Shown one piece after another: positions 28,130 through 37,609 of a stretch of DNA of 64,000 nucleotides. Position 1 is the stretch's first letter; each line of letters opens with the position of its first letter. The stretch lies in NCBI RefSeq assembly GCF_900074915.1, contig NZ_LT222319.1, positions 702,001-766,000 on the forward strand. The letters run 5' to 3'. Origin of the DNA: Pseudomonas cerasi. Its GTDB lineage: Bacteria; Pseudomonadota; Gammaproteobacteria; Pseudomonadales; Pseudomonadaceae. The notes under the pieces are model-generated. The model had not been told where the DNA came from, did no database searches, and worked only from the letters and a program-made list of their open reading frames with translations. The position numbers were made by a program, and so were the translations under genes.

Positions 28130-28313
28130 CAGGTTAGCCGCTTTTTTTCCCAGTTCCCAGCACTTCGCCGATTTGCTGCTTTCAGGTCGAGTTCGCTTTG
28201 AGCAACACCTTTAGCGTAGTGAACGCTGAACTGGCTTATGAATGCGTGACATACCCAAACCACAAACGGTGCATTGTGGCAGGTGACAGCTAGCGCGATA
28301 AGTCACCCCTTCT

Positions 28314-28754
28314 TCATTGGTAGGCGACTGCTGCTCCGTTTGGGACTGCCGCAGGCAGCGTAACACCTACGTTGCCTGAGGTTGGTGTGATCAGGCTACC
28401 GGAGGACGCGGTGCCTATGGCCAGCGATCCCCCAGTCAAATTGATCATCTCTGAAACAAGACCGGGGGGAGGGGACCCGAAGAACGCGTAACTTCGTCCA
28501 GCATCGACTACTCCATCCAATCTTGGGTAACGCGCGTACCAGGTGGGCAGATCCAGCTGATTATCTGGCACCGTTCCTGATGCAGCTTTGTGAGCGTAGG
28601 CATACTCGGCCAAGGCATTTCTGTAGACGAGGACGTTATGAGCAATCAAGGAGATTTCTACGGTCTGGGAGCTCTGTTCTGCCTGGTCTGACTTCTCATA
28701 AACCATTCCGAGCACTGCTGTAATCACCACCATTGCAAGCCAGTAAATGTTCAC
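28314..28754 (-). CDS. pilM: PilM-like protein of the ICE type IV pilus
   Basis: I choose the GTG at 28754 (VNIYWLAMVVITAVLGMVYE), preceded by GAGGA seven bases upstream; the longer frame to 28982 lies inside pilV. The 146-residue protein has one N-terminal membrane helix and a periplasmic part (LPTWYARYPRLDGVVDAG), as in the PilM of thin-pilus clusters on Pseudomonas ICEs and IncI plasmids. It stands after pilV, its usual place. It appears intact, unlike the rest of the pilus block. Confidence 0.72.
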   Translation of the reverse strand: MNIYWLAMVVITAVLGMVYEKSDQAEQSSQTVEISLIAHNVLVYRNALAEYAYAHKAASGTVPDNQLDLPTWYARYPRLDGVVDAGRSYAFFGSPPPGLVSEMINLTGGSLAIGTASSGSLITPTSGNVGVTLPAAVPNGAAVAYQ

Positions 28755-28785
28755 TCTACGTCCTCGATGACAGTTATGAGCCTGG

Positions 28786-30181
28786 TCAGAACTGACAACA
28801 GAAAATGGTGGCGTAATCGTTCTGGCCGACCACGATTCCTGGGGTACTGCTGAATCGTTGGCCTGAGCCGGCCGTGTCCCAACCAACTTTTGTGTAGCCG
28901 ACTGGGCAAGCGTAGGTAGTGACGTCGTTTGCGTCGTAGCCGGGAATGGTTTTTGCCGTACAGGTAGGGGCACTGGAGCCATTCACCACCCAGACCTGGT
29001 TATCACACGAAAGCGATCGCCCCGTGCTGGTACGTCCAACCATACCGTTTGCAGCACAGGAAGTGCCGGCAGTTGCAACGCCATTCAGCTGCAGGTATTC
29101 ACCGACGGTCGCGCGACCTTCCGAAGTCACTGTCCCTCCTCGGATGTTCCCGGCTGTGTAGACGTTCTTGTCGCCGTAGACCCGAACCCAGTCCGTACCA
29201 GCCACCACCCCATTTTTCGTTGTACCAGCCGTTGTCGCCCTGGGTGCGAAACCAACCGCCTGTGACAGTCTCTCCTGATATTCGGGCAGCAGCGCCCGTG
29301 AGGTTGGCCGAGGCATTCACCGACTGTGCGTATACATCACCTGCAGCGACAACGTTGCTCTGGGCTGTGACGCTCCCCGACGCACTCACATTGCCCTGGG
29401 CTGTAACGGATCCCGACGCACTCACATTCCCAGTGGCGTTGACTGATCCAGCAGTGTCGACATTCCCTCCAACCGTCACTGTTCCAGAGGCGTTCAATGC
29501 AGCCACATCGTTGACATTGTTTCCTCCCATACTGAGCGCCGTGTTCATGCGATTGAGTTCAGGTTTTCCTGGGATCGCGTTGCGGTACAGGTAGTCGTTG
29601 GTGAGCGTGCCATCCTGGAGGAACAGGGCACTCGCAGTGTGGCCAACGCCTGGGTTGATCCCATAGTTGCTGAGCGCAAGTTGCCAGCCGCCTCGCACTC
29701 CTTGGATAACGCCGGTGTTGTTGAACGGGATGAAGCCACCCGGCGCACCCATATTTTCCGCAATCGTCCGGGTACCGATCTCATCGATAGCCTGTCCACC
29801 GGTAGTGATCACGATGGATTCGAGCTGGTTGACGTTGACCCTTCGAGCAAGCACCACGAAGCTCTGACCGAATGCATTTGTGTCACTGAAGCTGGCTGGC
29901 AGATAGTTGGTGTTGCGTAGCATCTGAGGGGTAATCGTCGCGGGCGTGGTTGTGCCCGCCGATCCATAGACCGTTGCGAAATTGTCCTTCAGGTATTTAG
30001 AAGCGGCCTCTGCGATCTGCTGCTGTTGCTGAGCTGCGATTTGATAGTTCTGCGCATCCATCCTGTCGGCCATCATCGAGACGCCTACGGCCGACGCAAT
30101 GGCGAAAATGATCAGGCCGAAGAGCAGCTCGATCACCACAAAACCATTATTTCTGGTCTGGCCATGCTTGAGAGCATTCAT
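28786..30181 (-). pseudogene. pilV: PilV minor pilin/adhesin gene with a frameshift
   Basis: The 5' frame (30181 to about 29,200) begins with a type IV prepilin signal, NNG followed by FVVIELLFGLIIF, with glutamate at +5. A repeat-rich stalk follows (NASGTVTVGGNV, NATGNVSASGSV and similar units). The frame then changes near 29,195-29,215: GGGWYG in the first frame continues as DWVRVYGDKNVYTAGNIRGG in the next, ending at 28786 with CPVGYTKVGWDTAG. Together they make a normal PilV of about 460 residues, whose tip binds recipient cells. One missing base, real or a sequencing error, explains the break. Confidence 0.8.
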
Positions 30182-30895
30182 CCCCAGAGGCTCCTGTTCG
30201 ATTGTTGATCCACATCCTGGCTAAGCATCGCGATCTGATTCGAACGGATCTTCTCGCGAATACCAGGGCCGTCAGGTCCAGTCAGTGAAAGGCTCTGGAT
30301 CTTCAGATGTCGCATTTCGCCTTCACCTTCGAGGGCAAGCGCAGCTACAGCTACCAAGCCCTGTGACAGAATTGATCGGACATTGCTGATGGCCGGCTCC
30401 GCAAGCGTCGCTATTCGCTCGATCGCCTGCGGTACTGTTCCCGCGTGAACGGTGCTGATGATGAACAGGCCATTGATCGCCGCTCGGACTGCCTGAACTG
30501 CCGTCGGGGTGTCTCTGATCTCACCGATAAGCATCATGTCCGCGCCAGAACGGAGGCCTCTCATCAAAGCCTCTTCATACCCCCCATTGCGTCTTGAAAC
30601 CTGCATCTGGATGCAACGACCGAGTCCGTGACGACCGTTCAAATCTGTCTCGGCTGGACCCTCTGCAGCCAATGCGATCCCACCGCACGCAATTAGCCTG
30701 GCGATGATCAGCGAAGCCGCGCTTGATGTCTTACCGGTGCCCATTTCGCCGCAAAAAATCACCAGGCCGCGCACATGCTTCGTCAGCAACGATTCGACGA
30801 GGTCTTCCGGAAAACCCAACTGGTCGAACTGGCGCACCTGCGCATTTGATTTCCGCACTACGAACACAGCCTTGCCAAAGGCATCAGGTACAAGC
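30178..30895 (-). pseudogene. PilT-like ATPase gene, 5'-truncated at an inversion junction
   Basis: The frame contains Walker A GEMGTGKTSS, Walker B GADMMLIGEIRD and a His box STVHAGT, as in PilT-type secretion ATPases. It overlaps pilV by four bases (30178-30181). The N-terminal domain is missing: codons before about 30,895 are the reverse complement of pilQ. The open frame to 30960 is therefore chimeric. The ATPase core may fold but lacks its N-terminal PAS-like domain. Confidence 0.75.
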
Positions 30896-31351
30896 CTGGT
30901 CACCGACCCAACACTCATTGTCGGCCTTATCAACCAGTCACTGCTGCCAACGCTGTGCAAGAAGTGTCGCGTGCCTGCGCGCAGCCAGATCGGTACCTTG
31001 GATCCGCAGCTGGTCGAGCGGCTTGAAAAGATGACCGTGCTGGATCAGGTCTATCTGACCGGGCCGGGTTGCTCTCTATGCCGCGACGGGGTGAACGGCA
31101 GGGTTGCTGTCGCCGAGATTGTTCTCCCGACCCACCGGTTCATGGAGGAGATCCGAAAGAATGGCCCAAGCCCTGCGCGTCAGTATTGGGTCAAGCACAT
31201 GGGGGGTATCACAAAAGTTGCCCACACGCTCATCAAGATCAATGCGGGGCTGATTGATCCGCGCATGGCAGAGGCCGTAGTCGGTCCATTGGATTTTGAC
31301 AGCTACATGCTGGATGCCGAAGCACCTGAGGCAGAAGTCCATGCTCAGTAA
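30896..31351 (+). pseudogene. PilQ ATPase gene, C-terminal part only
   Basis: From the junction the plus strand reads SLVTDPTLIVGLINQSLLP, TLCKKCRVP, GPGCSLCRDGVNGRVAVAE, the C-terminal cysteine-containing region of GspE/PilQ-type assembly ATPases. The nucleotide-binding part is absent. It overlaps the start of pilR, the normal pilQ-pilR order. It faces away from the truncated pilT, whereas complete clusters have both genes in one direction. Confidence 0.75.
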
Positions 31352-31985
31352 GGTGATGGATGCCTGGTCTGGGCTTGTAGATGGCTTTTACAGAAAACAG
31401 TTCGGAGGCAATGAGCGTATCCGGCTGTACGAGAGCATGACCGCCCTGCTGGAGAACGGGGTGCCGCTTGACCTGGCGCTCGATCGTATTGGATCAATCT
31501 ACAGTGATGGAGGCCGTCGAGCTCGGCATCCGATTGCCCTTGCCAGCTATGGCATAGGCAAGGCTGTGGACGGTGGTAAGACGCTGGCCCAGGCCTGCCT
31601 GAACTGGGTGCCTTATCAGGAGCACGCCGTTATCAGCGCCGGCGAGAAGTCAGGGAACTTGATCCAGGCATTCAGCGACTGCGTGCGGATCATCGAGGCT
31701 CGGCAAAAAGTGATGAAGCTGGTGCTCTCCACGGCCTTGTACCCGATTTTTGTTTGGAGCCTGATGGCCTACCTGCTGAACGTAGTGGCCACTCGGGTGG
31801 TGCCTGCCATGAGCCGCTCATCCAACCCCGAAGCTTGGACCGGCGCACCGATGGTTCTGCACATAATCGCCACCTTTGTGACCAACTGGGGGACGCTGGT
31901 TTTGTGCCTTGTAGTGGCCCTCATTGTCACCAGTATCGTCACTCTCCCTTACCGGGCGAATGCTTGTACGGGGCCTCACGCATGA
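31341..31985 (+). pseudogene. PilR-like pilus membrane protein, 3'-truncated at the ICE border
   Basis: Starts at the ATG 31341 (MLSKVMDAWSGLVDGF) inside the end of pilQ. It matches GspF/PilR proteins: ERIRLYESMTALLENGVPL and HAVISAGEKSGNLIQAFSD, then two membrane helices. Full proteins have about 350 residues with a second F-domain; here the homology stops near 31,960 and the frame ends after LPYRANACTGPHA in foreign sequence. This is the last ICE sequence in the window. Confidence 0.78.
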
Positions 31986-32035
31986 CATCGGGTACTGGAA
32001 TCAACGTGCTCGCAACTGACAGGCCGCTGCCTGCC

Positions 32036-32935
32036 TTACTGACTGGCCCGCGTCGGCGCTTTTTGACCCAGGCGTATCAGTTCGTTGGAGAAGCACAAAC
32101 CAGCGATGATCAGGGCCGCTCCCGGATAGAGGCTTTCGCGCGGTACTTCATTGAGGGCTACAAATGCCAGCAATGCCGCAAACAGTGGTTCGGTGAGTTC
32201 AAGCGCTTGCACCTGGGATGGCTTGAGGTACTCAATGGCCTTGGTCGTGCAGAAAAAGCCGAGGATGGTCGGCAGGGCGGCCAGCGCCAGCAGTGCGGCA
32301 ATAGCCATTGATGACAGCTCGCCGATCACGAAACCATCGGCGGCGGCCGGCATCAGCAGGTACAGGCTGCCGAAGAAGAGCAATTGACGAGTGAAATGCA
32401 GGCCCCCCGAAACGCCCATTTTTTTCATGGCAACCGAAAACGCACCGTAGCCACAGCCTGCGATCGAGGCCAGCGCTGCACCCTCCAGAGTGAAGCCCTG
32501 TTGCAAATCAGCGCCGAAGATCACCGCAATACCTGAGATGGCCAGTGCGGCGCCCACGGTTGCATTTGCAGTGATGGCATCCTTCAGTAACAGGCGCCCC
32601 AGAATGATCGACGAGATTGAGGCACTGGCCATGAGTACGACCACGACACCCGCCGCAGCGTAATGTCGGTAGGCGGACGTTTCGAAATGGAACAGCACGA
32701 AAATACCGAGGAACGCGCAGATCGCGGCCTGGCTCCATTTGGCGGCTGATGTCGGACGCTTGAGGAAACGCAGCACGATCGAGAGCAGTATGCACCCCAG
32801 TATCGTTTTGATGACGGCAACGCTGCTGGAGGTGAAGCCATTGCTCATGAGTACCTTGCTGAGCACACCAATGGTTGCGTTCAGTGCGGCGGCGGAGAGC
32901 GCAAAGATAACGCCCTTGCTGAAATTGGATTGCAT
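32036..32935 (-). CDS. EamA/DMT-family transporter
   Basis: I start at the ATG 32935 (MQSNFSKGVIFALSAAALN), which has an AGGGAA site ten bases upstream; the open frame to 33148 adds sequence that looks like another degraded gene. The 300-residue protein has ten membrane segments in two EamA repeats, as in drug/metabolite exporters. The substrate is unknown; amino acids or their relatives are common. It faces an orphan trpC across about 650 bp, which may hint at indole or aromatic export, though that is only a guess. Confidence 0.85.
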   Translation of the reverse strand: MQSNFSKGVIFALSAAALNATIGVLSKVLMSNGFTSSSVAVIKTILGCILLSIVLRFLKRPTSAAKWSQAAICAFLGIFVLFHFETSAYRHYAAAGVVVVLMASASISSIILGRLLLKDAITANATVGAALAISGIAVIFGADLQQGFTLEGAALASIAGCGYGAFSVAMKKMGVSGGLHFTRQLLFFGSLYLLMPAAADGFVIGELSSMAIAALLALAALPTILGFFCTTKAIEYLKPSQVQALELTEPLFAALLAFVALNEVPRESLYPGAALIIAGLCFSNELIRLGQKAPTRASQ

Positions 32936-33583
32936 TGATGACGTTCCCTGTCGCTGGTTTGTCGTTTGAGAAGGAGTGAAGCGGTTGCGGGTGGCCTGCA
33001 GATCCACGCTGGCCTTGGCAATCATCGGGCAATGTTCGGCGAGTTCGATAAACCGGGTCAAGGCCTGAAAAGTTGTCGAATGCGGCAGCAACCCATAAAG
33101 CAGGTAATCCTTGACGCCTGACACGAGCGTCAAAAGCAGTGCGAGCAAGACGTTGGCGCACGACCACGGAAAGCAGTTCCAGCTTACTGGGGCTGCGAAT
33201 CAGCCGATTGACCAGCAGATACTTCAGGTTTGCCGGTGCGCCGATCAGCAGGGTTGCCAGTAGTAACAGCCGAGGCGTGGACTCGCCCAGGTAAATCGCC
33301 AGGCTGTGCCGAAAAGTTGATATTGTTTCGCCATCTTAATCGGCCGGGTTCAGTTGTTGATATACGTTACAGAGACCGTGTTACCCGGGTTTACACCATG
33401 GACGATCATGATATATTAACGCGATAATGTGTTTAAAGGTGGATAAATTAAATTTAATTTTTGTTTCTCGATCAGTGAATGTACGCTCGTTTAAGTATTG
33501 CCAGAGGGCGATAATGAGCATGCGTACGTCGAGGCGCTACAGGGCTTAATTCAATAGATTACCCGCTAATATGAGTGACTGCC
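32936..33583. other. Gap with a probable degraded gene and the trpC upstream region
   Basis: Minus-strand pieces look coding in successive frames (RLLLLATLLIGAPANLKYLL, then LLTLVSGVKDYLLYGLL and FIELAEHCPMIAKASVDL), suggesting a broken membrane-protein gene between about 33,330 and 32,960. I cannot name it. From 33,410 to 33,580 the sequence is AT-rich with no gene and probably holds the trpC promoter. Confidence 0.45.
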
Positions 33584-34384
33584 ATGAGTGATATTCTAAA
33601 TAAAATAAAACATTACAAGCTTCAAGAAATAGAGGCGGCAAAAACTAACGTACCATTAAGTCGCATCAAGCAGCGTGCCCTCGAACAGTCCAGTCCCCGC
33701 GGTTTTTATAAAGCACTGAAAGCAAAAGAAGAGCAGGGTCTGTTGGGGCTCATTGCAGAAATAAAGAAAGCAAGTCCATCAAAAGGCCTGATTCGCGAAG
33801 ACTTCAACCCGCCTGAACTGGCGAAGGCTTATGAAACCGGTGGGGCCGCCTGTTTATCCGTTCTGACCGACACGCCCAGCTTCCAGGGTTCCCCGCAGTT
33901 TCTCATCGATGCGCGAAACGCTTGCGCCCTTCCTGTGTTACGAAAAGACTTCATGTTTGACACTTATCAGGTATATGAGGCACGTGCCTGGTGCGCGGAT
34001 TGCATATTGCTGATCATGGCCTCATTGAGTGACGACCTCGCCGCCGAACTTGAAGATGCGGCCATGACGCTGGGGATGGACGTTCTGGTGGAAGTGCATG
34101 ACGAACATGAAATGGAGCGTGCGCTCAAACTGTCTTCTCCGCTGCTCGGCGTCAATAATCGCAACCTGCATACCTTCGAAGTAGACCTCGGCACAAGCGA
34201 GCGACTGGCATCCATGGTGCCCGCAGGCAAACTGCTGGTCGGTGAAAGTGGCATCGGCAACCATAACGATTGCCTGCGACTCAAAAAATCCGGCATTACT
34301 ACCTTTCTGGTCGGCGAAAGTCTGATGCGCAAAGAGGATGTTACTGCGGCCACAAGAACACTGCTGACCGGCAGTGCTGACTGA
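33584..34384 (+). CDS. trpC: Indole-3-glycerol phosphate synthase, orphan copy
   Basis: A 266-residue TIM-barrel enzyme that closes the indole ring in tryptophan synthesis. Hallmarks are [15 protein letters not shown] (catalytic lysines), [25 protein letters not shown] and LLVGESGI. The main trpC of pseudomonads lies in trpGDC; this one stands alone. Its wording, such as [20 protein letters not shown] and [11 protein letters not shown], reads to me like alphaproteobacterial TrpC, suggesting transfer. I start at the ATG 33584; a GTG at 33575 adds three residues. A hairpin follows the stop. Confidence 0.92.
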   Translation: MSDILNKIKHYKLQEIEAAKTNVPLSRIKQRALEQSSPRGFYKALKAKEEQGLLGLIAEIKKASPSKGLIREDFNPPELAKAYETGGAACLSVLTDTPSFQGSPQFLIDARNACALPVLRKDFMFDTYQVYEARAWCADCILLIMASLSDDLAAELEDAAMTLGMDVLVEVHDEHEMERALKLSSPLLGVNNRNLHTFEVDLGTSERLASMVPAGKLLVGESGIGNHNDCLRLKKSGITTFLVGESLMRKEDVTAATRTLLTGSAD

Positions 34385-34405
34385 CGCGTAGGAAACTCAC
34401 GGCTC

Positions 34406-34429
34406 AGAGGGGCGTTAATGCGCTCCTCT
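34406..34429 (+). terminator. Hairpin after trpC
   Basis: AGAGGGGCG, loop TTAATG, CGCTCCTCT: a nine-bp stem with one G-T pair, followed by a single T run of two. It lies about 20 bp past the trpC stop and is a likely, though not strong, terminator. Confidence 0.6.
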
Positions 34430-34475
34430 TACCGTCCTGCATTTGTCCAGACGTATGCAGTTGATTGGCCCTGAA

Positions 34476-34500
34476 TGCTGTGGAATCAGTATCCACAGCA
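34476..34500. repeat. Perfect palindrome, copy 2 of the TGCTGTGGA...TCCACAGCA hairpin
   Basis: TGCTGTGGA, seven bases, TCCACAGCA: a perfect nine-bp stem, with the same loop start (ATC) as the copy at 15828-15855. It lies between the convergent trpC and chemoreceptor genes and may end transcription of either. Confidence 0.55.
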
Positions 34501-34526
34501 TCACGACCTGAAGCAGTAGAAAACCC

Positions 34527-36146
34527 TTAGAGCGAAAACCTGGCCACCAGCTTATTCATGTCTACAGCAAGCACTGAGAGCTCGGCACTGGCCGCCGCTG
34601 TCTGATTGGCCCCCGTTGCACTCTGGATGGAAAGATCGCGGATACTCATCAGGTTGCCGTCGACCGAACGGGCTACCTGCGCCTGCTGCTCCGATGCGGT
34701 CGCAATCATCAGGTTCATTTCGTTGATTTCATTGATTGCTTTTGCGATCAGGGTCAGTGCTGCTCCGGCTTCATGAGCGATGGTGAGTGTGCCACCGGCC
34801 TGATCGCAACTTTCACTCATGGCCTTGGTGGCCTGTGCAGTGCCCGTGAGGATGTCGCCAATCATTTTCTCGATTTCCTGAGTCGAGGTCTGGGTACGAT
34901 GGGCCAGCGCTCTGACCTCATCAGCCACCACCGCGAAACCGCGTCCCTGCTCACCTGCCCGGGCGGCTTCGATGGCTGCGTTCAAGGCCAGGAGATTGGT
35001 TTGTTCCGCAATGGTACGAATGACTTCCAATACCTTGCTGATGTCCTTGGACTGCACGGCCAGACGCTCTACATCGACACTGGTGCTCTGCACGGTCTTG
35101 CTCAGTTTCTCGATGGCGTCGACCGTACTGGTAACCCGTGCTGCGCCGGTGCGGGTTGACTGATCAGAGGCTTTGGCTGCATCCGATGCAGCGGCAGCAT
35201 TACGCGCCACCTCATCGACCGCAGCGGTCATCTGGTTAACGGCGGTGGCTGCCTGATCAATTTCGTTATTCTGGCGCAGCAAACCTTTGCTCGACTCCTC
35301 GGTGACCGCGTTCATTTCTTCAGCGGCGGATGCCAGTTGAGTGGATGAATCACCGATCAGCTTGATCGTATCGCGCAGATTGTTTTGCATGACCTGGGCA
35401 GAGCGCATCAGGTCGGAAAATTCGTCTTTGCCCGTGACGGTAATCACGCTGCGCAGATCACCCTTGGCGATGGTGTCGTTGACACGCAGCATGTCGCGCA
35501 ACGGCGTGACGATACTTTTGGTGAACAGCACGGCCAGCACAATCGTCGCCAGCGTCGCGGCTGCAATAATGAAGATCACAAACGTTAAGCCGCTTTGATA
35601 CGAATCCTCGGATTCTTTTCCTGAGTTTGCCGCCTCGTCAATGTTCATTTGAACAAGCCCGTTCACAGCGTCGTCGAGAAGACGGGTAACAGGCGTCACG
35701 TTTGAACTCAGGTAGGCCAGCGCTTCAATGGTTGCGTTTTGACGGATAAGTGCAGTCACCTGGTCGAATGCAACCAGTGCTTTATCGGTGTTTTCCGACA
35801 CGGCTTTGAACAGTTGTCCTTCTTTATCGCTGGCGACAAAAGGGGCGTAAAGGGCTACCTGCTTTTTCAACTCATCACTCAGCGAAGCGATCATGCCGGA
35901 CGTGGTGGCCATGTCCTGTGGATTGGTCTGGGACAGCATTCTGCGGACTTCCAGGCGCAGGCGCAGCATCGTGGCATTGATTCGGTCTGCAACCACCACG
36001 CTGGCCAATGCATCGTTTTCAATGTCTCTGGCCGTCTCGCGGATTTCTCCCATTTTCCATACTGACATACCACCCAAGGCGACCAATAAGAGTGCAATAA
36101 ACATAAAGCTGAGTGCTGCGCGCGCAGATACTTTCAAGTTTCTCAT
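34527..36146 (-). CDS. Methyl-accepting chemotaxis protein
   Basis: About 539 residues from the ATG at 36146, which has a GGAGG site nine bases upstream; a GTG at 36152 is too close to that site. Two membrane helices (about residues 9-28 and 187-210) enclose a helical periplasmic sensor of the 4HB type. A HAMP domain follows, then the signalling domain with its tip [21 protein letters not shown]. It directs flagellar motion through CheA; the ligand cannot be told from sequence. It lacks the C-terminal CheR-docking pentapeptide. Confidence 0.93.
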   Translation of the reverse strand: MRNLKVSARAALSFMFIALLLVALGGMSVWKMGEIRETARDIENDALASVVVADRINATMLRLRLEVRRMLSQTNPQDMATTSGMIASLSDELKKQVALYAPFVASDKEGQLFKAVSENTDKALVAFDQVTALIRQNATIEALAYLSSNVTPVTRLLDDAVNGLVQMNIDEAANSGKESEDSYQSGLTFVIFIIAAATLATIVLAVLFTKSIVTPLRDMLRVNDTIAKGDLRSVITVTGKDEFSDLMRSAQVMQNNLRDTIKLIGDSSTQLASAAEEMNAVTEESSKGLLRQNNEIDQAATAVNQMTAAVDEVARNAAAASDAAKASDQSTRTGAARVTSTVDAIEKLSKTVQSTSVDVERLAVQSKDISKVLEVIRTIAEQTNLLALNAAIEAARAGEQGRGFAVVADEVRALAHRTQTSTQEIEKMIGDILTGTAQATKAMSESCDQAGGTLTIAHEAGAALTLIAKAINEINEMNLMIATASEQQAQVARSVDGNLMSIRDLSIQSATGANQTAAASAELSVLAVDMNKLVARFSL

Positions 36147-36152
36147 TGTCAC

Positions 36153-36549
36153 TGACCTCCTTGTAGAATTGATTTTTCACGGCTTTAGAACTATCGGCTA
36201 CCAGAAATATTACTTGAGGTAGTCGGGTTTTGTTTCTGGATTAGTTCGTGCATTAGTTGCGCACGGTTTTGTTCTTTAATTTGTTTAGTGCGCTTTTTTG
36301 GGGCGGGATTCATGTAAGTCAGAGGGTGTACAGCTCGCCTATTTTGAGCGTGCAATCAGTAGGCGTTTGAAAAGTAAGAGAAAAGCTATCTTTTTAGAGT
36401 GGCCGGACAGCCAGACGCTCTTACCCCTCTCAATCGTAACCATTTAATACGGTCAGCGTTTCAGGGGTGTAAATCAGGGCTCAAGAGCAGTCGCTTTTGT
36501 CTGGAGGGTCCCGTGACGACTTGCTGCGTGAGCTATCCCACGCAAGGCT
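36153..36549. other. Gap between LacI regulator and chemoreceptor genes
   Basis: About 400 bp, moderately AT-rich, no gene seen. A six-bp hairpin (TGCGTG at 36525-36530 with CACGCA at 36539-36544) just after the LacI-family stop may be its terminator. The right part, with AT-rich blocks at 36,190-36,300, probably holds the chemoreceptor promoter. Confidence 0.5.
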
Positions 36550-37542
36550 TCATAACGATTCTCTGATCACCAGCGGGCAGTCCACCGGCTGGGAGCCCGA
36601 CACTTCAAGGCTTTCAATCAGGTGCCGGGCGGCGTTGCGACCGATCTCGTAATACGGCAGTTGCACGGTGGTCAGCGCAGGAATGAACAGCTCGGCGATG
36701 CCGATCATGTTGTCATAACCCAGTACGGCAACATCGCCGGGGATTTTCAGGCCTTGGCCCAGCAGCAACTGGTAGGCACAAAAGGCAATGCGGTCATTGC
36801 CGCAGATCAGAATGTCGAACTGCGGACGCCCATCTATCATGTGCCGTGCAAGGATAGCGGCGGTTTCCCAGTAGGCATCGTGTTCGGACAGGTTGTACTG
36901 CAAGAGTTCGTCGCGAGTCAGGCCGAATGCCTCGCAGGCACGCAACATACCCGCCTGGCGGATTTCCCAGGCCAGGCTCTGTTTTGGCAGGTTTATGAAC
37001 AACGGGCGTCGATAGCCCTTGCTGAACGCGTGGTGCAAGGCGCGGTACTGACCCGTTTCGTCGTCTGGCACATAACTGACCAGGCTGCTGTCATCAGCTA
37101 CGCAGTTGGCGAGCACCAGCGGCTTGCTCTTCAGGCGCTGGGGGATACTCACTTTGCGTAACCCCATGGCGCTGAAGATCAACCCGTCGGGGCGGTGCGA
37201 CAGCATCAGGTCAATGTTCTGGTCAGTGGGCGGATTGCTCAGCAGGTTGAGGATAAATACGTTCCAGCCTGCCTGCTGCGCGGTCTGTTCGATCGACAGC
37301 AGCAGCTCGACCGCAAACGGCGTCGTTGCGGTGTCCAGGGCAAATACGCCGATGGTTCGGGTCTGCAGGTTGTCGCCGCGAATCCTGCGAGCCGACAGGC
37401 TGGGTACGAATTGAAGCTCATCGATCGCGTTGCGCACTCGCTGATAAGTATCCGGGCTCAGTTTTCCCGGATCATTGAGCGCCCGAGACACCGTCATCAG
37501 AGACACACCGGCCAGTTTTGCAACGTCTTTAACTGAGGTCAT
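36550..37542 (-). CDS. scrR: LacI-family repressor of the sucrose locus
   Basis: A 330-residue LacI/GalR regulator. The N-terminal helix-turn-helix is VKDVAKLAGVSLMTVSRAL (about residues 4-22), followed by the hinge (LSARRIRGD) and a periplasmic-binding-protein-like sugar-sensing domain. It is the last gene of the minus-strand sucrose operon, 67 bp past the hydrolase stop, and may also have its own promoter in that gap. The likely operator is the palindrome at 43422-43433, so it should repress the importer operon and porin until sucrose or a product is present. Confidence 0.9.
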   Translation of the reverse strand: MTSVKDVAKLAGVSLMTVSRALNDPGKLSPDTYQRVRNAIDELQFVPSLSARRIRGDNLQTRTIGVFALDTATTPFAVELLLSIEQTAQQAGWNVFILNLLSNPPTDQNIDLMLSHRPDGLIFSAMGLRKVSIPQRLKSKPLVLANCVADDSSLVSYVPDDETGQYRALHHAFSKGYRRPLFINLPKQSLAWEIRQAGMLRACEAFGLTRDELLQYNLSEHDAYWETAAILARHMIDGRPQFDILICGNDRIAFCAYQLLLGQGLKIPGDVAVLGYDNMIGIAELFIPALTTVQLPYYEIGRNAARHLIESLEVSGSQPVDCPLVIRESL

Positions 37543-37609
37543 GCGAAGCGGAGCCTGTCGGGTTGACTGATGATTATCATGCTACAGAGACCTGATTTTT
37601 TTCGCGACT

